Origin: Piper betle
Taxonomy: Eukaryota; Streptophyta; Magnoliopsida; Piperales; Piperaceae
Length of the DNA: 64,000 bases
Direction: 5' to 3'
NCBI GenBank assembly: GCA_033002965.1
Contig: JAURVB010014517.1
Span: 1 to 64,000 of the forward strand
In this document: positions 12,207-22,510 of the stretch, piece after piece
Layout: every line of letters starts with the position of its first letter
How positions within the stretch are numbered: position 1 is the stretch's first letter
Notes under the pieces: generated by a model
Seen by the model: the letters and a program-made list of their open reading frames with translations, nothing else
Told to the model about the DNA's origin: nothing
Databases searched by the model: none
Translations under genes and position numbers: made by a program

Positions 12207-14007
12207 AAACCCAAGATTCAAGTCAAGGTTTTATATTTAGAACCGGTCGGTTCGACCGTTATTTTCGAGTCGAGTCAATTTTATAACACATGTATTGGCC
12301 GACGCTAGTCACGTGTATGAGCTATGAGGGTCATGCGTACCCAAGTATATGATGATAACGTCATAAACACAACAGAACAGAACGAGTTATCAGATATATG
12401 TGAGTATGCTAGTTATTTTTTTATTTTTATATATAGTGGATCGTAGAATTAGTTTTAGGCCGTTTACCACATTAGGACGCGTTACGGGCAGTTTGGGTGG
12501 GTTGTTAATCATAAAGCATATCATTATAATGTTGTAGTGTTTGTTTGATTTTACAGGATTTTCTCGATTTTTATGAATTATTTTAGGATTTAATATGACT
12601 TAGTTATTATACTTGACTCGAGTCGGAGACAAGTCAAGTCTTATTTAAGAAATTACCACCCCAATTATTTCTCCCCTCCTGATGTTGTCTTCCCAAAACC
12701 CATCCCGACGCCTCCCCCATGCGCGCCACTGTCGCCGTTGCCGACGCCACCCGGCCGTCGATCGTCGTCGACTAGCCCCGCCACGGCGTCTCCGTGCCTC
12801 CACGACCAGTCTCGGCCATCATCCAGCCGTCGTGACGCCGAACCGCTGCGACTAGCGCCACGCCCACGTCTCACTTTCGTCACCGATCACGCCACCGGCG
12901 ACCATTGCCGCCATGATCCAGTGGTCGCCTCGGCACCTTCGACCCTCCAGTGAGCTTCCCTGATCAGATTGGAACCCATCGCCGCCCAGGCCAGTCGGTC
13001 GAGTCCCCCATCGCCGCCGCGTCAGTTTTGCCATTTTTCGGTGAGCCGCCACCTCTGCCAACCATGTCGATGTTGTAGATGCGTTGGGCTCGCCGAGCCG
13101 GTTCCAATGGTACCCAATATGACCACTATCTAGCCAATAGACGCCGCTGGTGATTGTCGCCGAAAAACCGCCGGAAGTTGTTGGAAAACCACTGAAACTT
13201 GCCGAAAAACTGCCGGAACTTGTCGGAAAACTAGATTTGATGGAATTTGCCGGATCTTCCGCAGAGTTCGTCCAGTTGATCCCGATCGAACGTTGGACGC
13301 CGATGAGTGCCAAATTCAAGCTTTGAGACGCGCAACGAAACCCTAGTCGTCGCCGATTGCCGATGACGTGAGGTATAATTACCTCCAAATTTATAATTTA
13401 AACTTGATAATTGTTAGCACAGCATGCTAGGGTTGGTTTATTGATATGATTAATGCTTAATTATGAATGAAACGATGAGTTGCATGATGAGATTAAGTGT
13501 GAATGAAGAGTAAGTGATCTAATGAGAGCATGATAAGTGACTACGACGTAACTTAGAAAAACATAATAAAATTAGTAAGAATAGGATGAGTTAGAATTAT
13601 TTTCACATCTATGATTATTTGGTTGTAGCTGGATACTGTTTGTCTTTTGAGTGTGATGTTCATTGTGTGTGATGCATCATTTAGTTAGCGAGCATTAGTA
13701 TTTAGTTTTGATGTGTAGGTACGGAGTAGGAGCTCGCCGCCTAGGCACGATGACACGCTTGGAGCTTCTACCAGGTCCGTTTAGGACTCGTCTCTGTTTT
13801 ACGCTCTCTTCTATTGTATGTTTATTTTATTATCTACAGGACAGGTTAAATGACGTTTTATCGGATCCCACTTAACTCGGGCCATTAACTGAACAGTTTT
13901 TCGGATTAATAACCCTCGAGGATGAGATCCCTCGAGGATGATTTCGAAAACAAGATCCACTACAAGTTGCCTTCAGGCCTATTATATAATCCCTCCCCAG
14001 CCCTATA

Positions 14008-17000
14008 TGTAACACTCCAAATCTGGTCCACGCTTGTGAACCGAACCTGCATGTTACAGGCCCTGATTAGGTCGGCTAACCCGAACCCAACTCATGTGGA
14101 TCTAATCTCGGCATCTTAAGATAAAGATACGACTCGTCATGCATGGATAAATGCTCAAAATCCTAACATGATACTACTTGGATGATGTGCAAGGTAATTC
14201 ATACAACAATACAATTACGATCAAAATTAGTAAAAATTCTAAAATACAACAGACAGAAATCTCCCCTAAAAGTACAATTAGGGTCCACCCTGTCAAAATA
14301 ATATACACAAGTATATATGCATATATATCAACAATTTTATTAACACAATCTAACATTTCCAATGTGCACTCTATTCATGTTTCACAATCTATCATGTCTT
14401 AACATTTAATCATGTCACATCATCATGTCTCAAACATTTAATCACACCATTCACTATATAATAACATCATAAACACAATATAATCACCCAATCGACTGAC
14501 ATGTGTGCAAGCGACAACAGTGCTCCCTCCATCCAAGCTGGCTCCTCCAACTCGTGATTATTACCTACATATAATATAAAAACACGTCAGTAACAAGTGT
14601 TATTCGTCCGGAAAATAAAATAACTATAACAAGCTGGCTATGAGAGCAAACTTTTATATGAAAGAAAACATCATATACTCCACGTGAACACTCTGAAGGG
14701 CACTACTGAGGAGCCACTGGGCTGCAGACCTGGTAGCATCCAGAACTTACTGATCTACTGCTGGTATTGTGCCGCTCTCGGCACTTCTTTTTAAGTACTT
14801 CACGTAAAACTTTATCCTAAGCCCTCTCCTTACCTCCATATTTCTCCTGGCCTTGAGCACGAAGGCCGAGTACTCTCAGGCAGTCGCCTTCAATACCCTT
14901 TGTGTAACACCCCGTTTCGGCTCACCCGCGAACCGACCCGGGAATGTCACCGGCGACCGAACCATTCGCTAATCTACTGGGTTCGGTTAAGCCGTCCAGG
15001 ATCTACTCTCGGCGTTTTAAGATGGAGATGCAAACATGAAATGCATGGATGGGATGCGTGGGTTCTAACGGAGTCCTACATACATGCCATGACGTGCAAG
15101 CAAAGACAAGATAAAATAATAAATGAGAAACCAAAAGAAAATATATACTATTTTATGAAAATACGGTAAAACATGATAATCTATCGTAGCATTCATCATT
15201 ATCTCCTTCGTTTCAATTGAACCGAGCCTGAACTCCAAACTCACTACTCATTCACATTTATCCATTCATTTCAAAACAAGCAATTTATCTAAACAAACAC
15301 ATCAAAATTATCATTCACGTAGCAATAACACACCGTCATTATACGATTACACGCGGCAGGTACATGTGTGCGCGGTTCCGTGCTGCTCCTCCGCAGTCCC
15401 GACAGCTTTCATCGCTCGCATTCCTCACCTACATATATATAGAAAAACCGTCAGTAACGAGTGTTACCGGCCCAGAAAATAACTAATATCAATCTGGCAC
15501 AGGAGAGCAAACTCTCCTGTTGAATGAAAACCATATACTTCCTCAAGAACTCTCATCAGGGCACATACGGGAGCCGTCGCCCTCGGGTCGACAGCGTCCC
15601 CTATCTTTCACATTCTCATGCCTCGGCCATTTCTCTATTGCTTCTCGCGTCAAATCTCATTCCTTTCCGCCCTCTGCACCTTCCATATTACTCCTGGCCT
15701 TGAGCACGAAGGCCGAGTACTCTCAGGCAGTCGCCTTCAGTACCCTTTGAAACCACAAGTCTAGACATGCGCTGCAATGCAGTACCCGTGAACCTCCACA
15801 CTTCTCCGGGTTTGAGGAACTCAAAGGTGGAGTTGTCAGGATCCCTCGGGAATGAAACGGCCCGCACACCATTCCAGAGCCCACTGTCGACACACACGTG
15901 CCCGCTCGCGTAGCACGGTAGTCGGATTTCCCTCATTCAGTCTCTCACAAAAACACGAAAACTATACATATATATATAGGTCTGGGTTGGGATTTATACA
16001 ATAGGCCCGAAGGCAACGTGAGCTGGATCTGAAGTTCGAAAACAAACTCGAGGGATCTCATCCTCGAGGGTTATTAATCCAGAAAATCGTTGGCTAAATG
16101 GCCCGAGTTAAGTGGGATTCGATAAAACGCCACTTAACTCGTCCTGCACATAATAAATCAAATACACAAGAGAGTAGCGTAAATCAGAGAACGAGTCCTA
16201 AACGGACCTGGTAGAAGCTCCAAACGGGTCCACGCGCCTAGGCGGCGAGCTCCTACACCGTACCTACACAATCAAACTAAATACTAACGCCCGCATGATG
16301 AATCACACATCCTATAGCATGCACGCACAATCAACACAATCACACATCAATCAACACACATCAACCTATATCAATTCTAGCGAGTCTACTTAAGCTAGTT
16401 TGATTAGATCATGATTATTACTTAATAACCCTAATTAGTTTCATAACTTCTATTTTTAACACCACACAATCAAACAAATTTCATATTTTTATCCTTAATC
16501 AAATCTACATTTATATATATTATTATAACACACAATTCACCAATCCTAGCATGCAATTCTAATAATCAAAACTTTCAAATAATTAAATTAAAATAAATTA
16601 TACCTCGCGTCGTCGAAAATCGGCGACGGCTAGGGTTTCCGTTTCGTGGCTCGAAACTCGAATTCGGCACCTAGCGGCGTCCGAAGTCCGATCAGATTGG
16701 ACCGGGTGCGTTCGGCGGATGATCCGGCGAATTTCCCACAAATCCAATTTCCGGCGGTTCCGGCGGTTTTCCGGCGAGTGTCAGCGGTTTTCCGGCAGAT
16801 TCCGACGGTTTTCTGGCGATGATTTGGGACGGAGCAATCAGGGGGTCTATCGGCACCAGCTCGACGAGCTCGGTCCAATGGTGGTGTCAAACAGGGTAGC
16901 CGAGGCGGCGATGGCCGTCGACGGCGGCGTCGAAAATGGGCGGCGGTGGCGGCGTTCTCCGATCGGGGCTCCGGCCGGCCTCGACGGCGGTCGGGAGGAT

Positions 17001-19629
17001 GGGGGAAATGTCGGCGACGGCGAGAGGGTGCTCGTCAGGGTCACACCGGCGGCGGAATCCGGACGGCGCGAACCGGCCGGTGGCGGCGGCCGAGGTGGTT
17101 TCGTGGGGCGATTCTGGCGTCGTGGCGGCGAGACGGTGGCCGGGGTGGGTCGTGGCGGCACGGCGACGGCACGACGGGGCGGGGCGGTGTTGATCGGCGG
17201 CAGTACGGCGTCGGCGGCGGCAGCGACGAGCACGAGGGGCGGCGGGGGTTTGGGTGAAAAAGGTCGGGATGGTGAAAAAATGCTGTAGTGGCAGTTTCGT
17301 AATTAAGTATTGACTCGATTCCTACTCGAGTCAAAATAATAACTAGTTCGTAATAAATTCTAAAAAAATCTAAAAAAATATGGAAAAATCACATAAAATA
17401 TAACAAACACAACAACATCCAAATGGCATGCTCTATAACTAATAACCCACCCGAATATAATCCAACGCGTCCTAACGCGTTATTCGGCCTAAAACTATTT
17501 CTTCGATCAAACATATAAAAAGAAAAAATACTGCATACTTCCATATATTCTGATAACTCATTTCTCACCATCTTCTCGACGTTATCATCATATATTCAGG
17601 TACACCTGACTCTCATCGCTCATAAATCACGGCTGGTCTCGACTCAGCACGCGGTTCATGAAACTGACTCGACTCGAACCAACGGTCGAACCGACTGGTT
17701 CGGTAACGTAAAACCCTGACTCGAATCACGGGTTTTACACTTTGAACCGCAAGTCCAGACATGCGCTGTACTAAACAGTACCCATAAACCTCCACGTTCT
17801 CTGGGTGTGAGGAACTCAAACGCGGAGTTGTCAGGATCCCTCGGGAATGGAACAGTCCACTGGCCCGCTTTGACTATCATGACATCCGCTCATGGTACGT
17901 GCAGTCGGTTTCTCCATCTCTCGTCTCACTGAAAACGCGGAAAGTACATATATATAGGGCTGGGTAGGGATTTACATAATAGGCCCGAAGGCAACTTGTG
18001 GTGGATCTTGTTTTTGAAATCATCATCGAGGGATCTCATCTTCGAGGGGTTATTAATCCAGAAATCTGTTCGGCTAGATGGCCCGAGTTAAGTAGGATCC
18101 AATAAAACGCCACTTAATCCGTCCTGCAAATAATAAGATAAACATACAATAGAAAGACGTAAAATAGAGGCGAGTCCTAAACGGACCTGGTAGAAGCTCC
18201 AAGCGTGTCATTGCGCCTAGGCGGCGAGCTCCTATTTCGTACCTACACATCAAAACTAAATACTAACGCCCGCTAACTAAATAATGCATCAAACTCAACA
18301 CAATTAAACACAAAATCATCAACCGTCAAATAACCATAAATATGAAAATAACTCTAACTCATCCTATTCACGACAATTTTATTATATTTTTCCTAAGTTA
18401 CATCATACACGATTATCATGCTCAATTTACTTAGTTCATTAGATCACTTAACCTCCATACACTATCAATCACATCATAAATTAACCCTAGTATGTTGTGC
18501 TAACAATCATCAATTATAAATAATCAAATCGGAGGTAATTATACCTCACGTCGTCGGCAATCAGCAACGGCTAGGGTCCCGTCGCGCATCTCGGAGCTCG
18601 AATTCGGCGCTCCTCGGAGTCCGACATTCGATCGGGCTCGACTCTTTTTTGCGGTTTTTCAGCAGCTTCTGGCGGTTTTTCGGCGATAGTCGCCGACTGC
18701 GTCTACTGGCCGGAAAGTGGTCGTGTTGGGTACCCTTGGAACTGGCTCGGCGAGCCCGACTCATCTATGAGGTCGATGTGGCCAACGGAGGTGGCGGCTC
18801 GCGGGAAAATGCATACACAGGGCCGGCGGTGATGGGTGGTTAGATCCGGCCGGCCAGGGCAACGATGGCCTCCGTTCCTGTCGGGGAAGGTCGCTGGAGG
18901 GCAGAGGGTACTGAGACGACTGACCAATCGTGGCGGCGCTGGTCGTCGGCGGCGGAATCAGCGACGGAAGCGCAACGCGGGCACGGCGTCGAGGCGTGGC
19001 TTCCTCGCGTCACGGCGGCCCGATGGGGGCCGGACTTGGTCGGGGCAACACAGTGACATCATCGCGGGGCTAGGCGGCGACGATCGGCAGCCGGGCGGCG
19101 CCTGCAGTGGCGGTGGTGACGCGCAGAAGGGCTGCGTCAGGCAAGGGTTTGGGGAAGAAAGGAAGGGTGCGGGGGTTGTGGTGGCAAAGTTGTAAATATT
19201 ACTTGACTTGTCTCCGACTCGAGTCAAAAATAATATTTAAGTCGTAAAAAAATTCCAAAAAATTTGGGAAAAATCCTATAAAATCAAACAACACTAAAAA
19301 ATCATAATGATATGCTCTAGAACTATCAACCCACCCAAATGCCCGTAATGCGTCCTAATGTAGTAAACAGGCTAAAACTAATTCTACGATCCATTATATA
19401 TCATAATAAAAAAATGAACTGCATACTCTCATATATTCTGATAACTCATTCTTTTCTGTTGTGTTCATGACGTTATCATCATATACTTGGGTACACATGA
19501 CCCTCATGGCTCATACACGAGACCGGCGTCGGCTCAATACACGTGTTTTGAAACTGACTTGACTCGAAAATAACGGTCGAACCAACCGGTTCTGAATATA
19601 AAACCCTGACTCGAATTGTGGGTTTTACA
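14008..19629 (+). mobile_element. Solo LTR A2, forward, inserted into A1
   Basis: It begins TGTAACACTCC at 14008 and ends GGGTTTTACA at 19629. The 5 bases before it (CTATA, 14003-14007) and after it (TTATA, 19630-19634) are a target duplication with one change. Removing the element and one copy of the duplication rejoins A1 into the CAGCCCTATATATATG text seen, on the opposite strand, in other copies. It is itself interrupted by LTR B (14903-17739); its own length is about 2.78 kb. Only LTR sequence is present. Confidence 0.88.
14903..17739 (+). mobile_element. Solo LTR B, forward, inserted into A2
   Basis: It begins TGTAACACCCCGTTTCGG at 14903 and ends ACGGGTTTTACA at 17739 (2837 bases). It is flanked by a perfect 5-base target duplication CTTTG (14898-14902 and 17740-17744). 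The A2 sequence resumes directly after the duplication with AACCGCAAGTCCAGACATG. The GC-rich block at about 16700-17280 contains overlapping open frames on both strands full of Gly/Arg/Ala or Pro; they reflect base composition, not genes. No internal retrotransposon region is present. Confidence 0.93.
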
Positions 19630-20791
19630 TTATATATATGTAGTTTTTGCGTTTTCAGTGAGATGAGAGATGGGGAAGCCGATTGCACGTACCATGAGCG
19701 GATGTCGTGACAGTCAAAGCGGGCTCTGGATTAGTGCTAGAGGATTGTTCCATTCCCGAGGGATCCTGACAACTCTGCGTTTGAGTTCCTCACACCCGGA
19801 GAACGTGGAGGTTTACAGGTACTGTTTAGTATAGCGCATGTCCAGACTTATGGTTCAAAGGGTACTAAAGGCGATTGCCTGAGAGTACTCGGCCTTCGTG
19901 CTCAAGGCCAGGAGAAATATGGAGGTAAGGAGAGGGCTTAGGATTTGAGACCAGAAAATGAAGTAAGAAAATGTCGAGAGCAGCATCAGCAGCAGATCAG
20001 TAAGTTCGGGATACTACTGGGTCTGCAGCCCAGTGGCTCTTCAGTAGTGCCCTTCTGAGTGTTCACGTGGAGTATATGATGCTTTCTTTCATGTGAGAGT
20101 TTGCTCTCATAGTCAACTTGTTATAGTTATTTTATTTTCCGGACCAGTAACACTTGTGACGGTGTGTTTTTATATTATATGTAGGTAATAATCACGAGTT
20201 GGAGGAGCCAGCTTGGACAGAGGAATGCTGTTGTTGCTTGCACACATGTCAATCGATAGAGTGGTTAATACTTTATTTATAATGCTATTATATTGTGAAT
20301 GATGTGAAATGCTAAGACATGATAGGATATGATTACATGTAATGAGATGATGTTATGACATGATGAAAAGCTAAAACATAATGACAAGAGGTGAGATGTG
20401 ATCAGAGTGCGCAGCAGGAGTATGGCCCCAAGTTCTATAATGAATATACAATATATTAGATTATGTGTGATTAAAATTGTTGATATATGCATATATATTG
20501 ATATATATTGTTTTGACAGGGTGGACCCTAATTATACTTTTAAGGGAGACTCTGTTCGTTTTATTTTAGAATTTTTATTGAGTTTGATCGTGATTGTATT
20601 GGTGTGTGCTTGAATTGTATGTTATTTATGCAGTACCATATTAGGGTTTGTGCATTCATCAATGCATTGCGAGTTATATTTTCATGTTAAGACGCCGAGA
20701 TTAGATCCGTATAAGTTAGGTTCGGGTTAGCCGACCTAACCGGGGCCTGTAACATGCCGGTTCGGTTCACGAACGTAGACCGGATTTGGGG

Positions 20792-20798
<7 letters not shown>

Positions 20799-20843
<45 letters not shown>
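20799..20843. repeat. (TA)n microsatellite at the right edge of the LTR nest
   Basis: A TA run follows the decayed 5' terminus of LTR A1 and is the counterpart of the TA run at 12165-12202. Confidence 0.85.
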
Positions 20844-20846
<3 letters not shown>

Positions 20847-21407
20847 ATATCTTGCTATCGACATAATTGCATCTATATTTCTCTACCTGGATAATAACGA
20901 ATGCTAGAGCAATATTTACATATGCAAAAAAGAATTCTAGTAAAACACATTTGTGAATGCATGGTAAGATCACAATTTGGCATAATTACATCATATATAA
21001 TGGTTGCACTATATTGGATCACAAGGACTGGTTATTGCGTCCCGTCGATAGGGGACGAACGTGGGAACGCTATCCACCCTTGACGTTTGATTCGGATCAT
21101 CAACCGTCACAATCTAGCGTCCCTACGGGCATCCGCTATTGGCAGACACAAGTTCTCCTTTAAAAAAGTTCATAAATTTCAACATAAATTAGCCAAAAAA
21201 AAAGAAAAAAACTAGCTAGCTCTCCTCATCAGAAATTAATAAGTTCATTAACTTGGGCCAAGTTAAGGATTCGTAGCAAGTGGTGTAGCCAAGTATAACA
21301 ATGTATATCACCTAACTTAGGATTGTATATATATATATATGTATATATGTATATATGTATATATCTATATATGTATATATATATATATGTATATACACAC
21401 ACATTAT
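20844..21407. other. AT-rich spacer with a TA/GTATA satellite
   Basis: This 560-base spacer lies between the LTR nest and the GLOX pseudogene. From about 21326 to 21405 it is an irregular TATATGTATATA repeat ending in CA dinucleotides, directly abutting the first recognisable GLOX codons. A short stretch at about 21020-21150 is less AT-rich but encodes nothing I recognise. Confidence 0.6.
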
Positions 21408-22510
21408 ATCCTCCCGGACGGTGGGGTGGTGGTGTTCAGAGGGAGAAGAGAGTTCAACTACGAGTTCTTGCCGGGGCCGGGCAGCCCACCCACGAAGCTC
21501 ATCAACTTCACTTTCCTCAAGCAGACCACCGACGACGTCTAGAACAACCTCTACCCCTTCATCTACCTCCTCCCCGACGGCCACCTCTCCCTCCTCGCCA
21601 ACAACCACACCATCATCCTCAACCACACCCCCACCACCATCCACCACTAGTATACCGTCCTACTCTGCAGCTCCCGCAACTACCTGGCCTCCGCCGCCGC
21701 CACCTTCCTCCCCGTCGACCTCTCCTCCTCCTCCGCCTCCGAGGTCCTCGTCTGCGGCGCCCTCCTACTCAGCCAACCTCGTCGCCCGCGGCTTCTTCAT
21801 CGACACACTTGCCTCCTGCGGCGGCCTCATCGCCTCCGATCGGTCAGCAAAGTGGGCCATGGAGGACATGCCGACGGCGAGGGTGATGAGCGGCATGCTC
21901 ATCCTTCCCGACGCCGAGGTACTCATCATCAACGGCGCGAAGAAGGGCTGCCGCGGGTGGAACGTCGCCTTCGAACCCAACTTCGAGCCATTGATCTACA
22001 AGCTCAATCCGGCCAAACTATTGGGTGGGAGGTTCATGTCGTTGAAGCCGTCTCCGATAGCTCGGATGTACCACTCCGTCGATCGCGTGCTTCCTGACGG
22101 TTCCGTCCTCGTCGCAGGCAGCGACACCAATAGCCGATACAACTTCTCCAACGTCGACTTCCCGACCGAGCTACAGGTGTAGAAGCTCACCACGCCCTAC
22201 CTCCTGCCCTCGCTGCCGCCTGCCGACCCAACATAGTCGACGGCGGAGGTCGCCGGGAAGTGGGTTACAAGGGGACATTGAGCGTGGCGATGCAGCTTGG
22301 CGGGGACATGAGGTTGGGGAGACGAGTGTGAACATGTTGATGCTGCCGTTCACCACGCATAGGATTTCTATGACCCAGAGGATGCTGGTGCTCAAGGTGG
22401 AGAACGTGAGGGAGACGGCGGCGGGGATGAAGGTGGTGTTTTATTCGCTAGCAACAGAGGCCATAGCGCCGCCAGGTACTGTTTGTTGTTCGTGGTGAAC
22501 AGTGGTGGCT
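21408..22510 (+). pseudogene. GLOX-like (glyoxal/galactose oxidase family) pseudogene, 5'-truncated
   Basis: The translation follows plant aldehyde-oxidase GLOX proteins from the middle of the Kelch-type barrel to near the C-terminus. It starts LPDGGVVVFRGRREFNYEF, then NNLYPFIYLLPDGHLSLLAN, EVLVCGA, and later MPTARVMSGMLILPDAEVLI, IINGAKKG and RMYHSVDRVLPDGSVLVAGS followed by NFSNVDFPTEL. It ends with a remnant of the last domain (VAPPG-like, then LLFVV). It is broken by in-frame TAG codons at 21540-21542, 21646-21648 and 22180-22182, by a frame change near 21770, and by further shifts after 22200. Roughly the first 200 residues, including the signal peptide, are missing; a TA-rich satellite sits at the break. 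The intact family members are secreted copper-radical oxidases that make hydrogen peroxide, for instance in the anther tapetum. The copy is clearly dead. Confidence 0.88.

Larger units (their letters stand above)
12203..20799 (-). mobile_element. Solo LTR A1, reverse orientation, outermost layer of a three-level nest
   Basis: Read on the minus strand, the 3' part of the LTR occupies 12203-14007 and its 5' part 19635-about 20799; the middle is interrupted by LTR A2. The minus-strand 3' end is GGGTTTTACA. The 5' end near 20790-20799 has decayed into the adjoining TA run. Without the insertion its length is about 2.97 kb, like the other copies. Modules are in the family order (reversed on the plus strand): the palindrome TTGACTCG.., the GC-rich slot, the CGTCGTCG../GCTAGGGTT block, the CCTAGGCGGCGAGCTCCTA block, the CTCGAGGGATCTCATC block and the AGTACTCTCAGGCAGTCGCC block. 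No primer-binding site, gag or pol sequence is attached, so it is a solo LTR. Superfamily is not certain; TGTAACACCCC starts are common in long-LTR Ty3/gypsy elements. Confidence 0.8.

Noticed and set aside
16719..17334. Overlapping open frames up to 189 codons on both strands, rich in Gly, Arg, Ala or Pro
   Set aside because: They lie in the GC-rich slot of solo LTR B, occur in all frames at once and have no domain; few AT-rich stop codons can arise there. Equivalent slots in other copies do not keep the frame.
21323..21420. Open frames of repeated Tyr-Ile-Tyr/Met-Tyr-Ile before the GLOX remnant
   Set aside because: They are translations of a TA-rich microsatellite.
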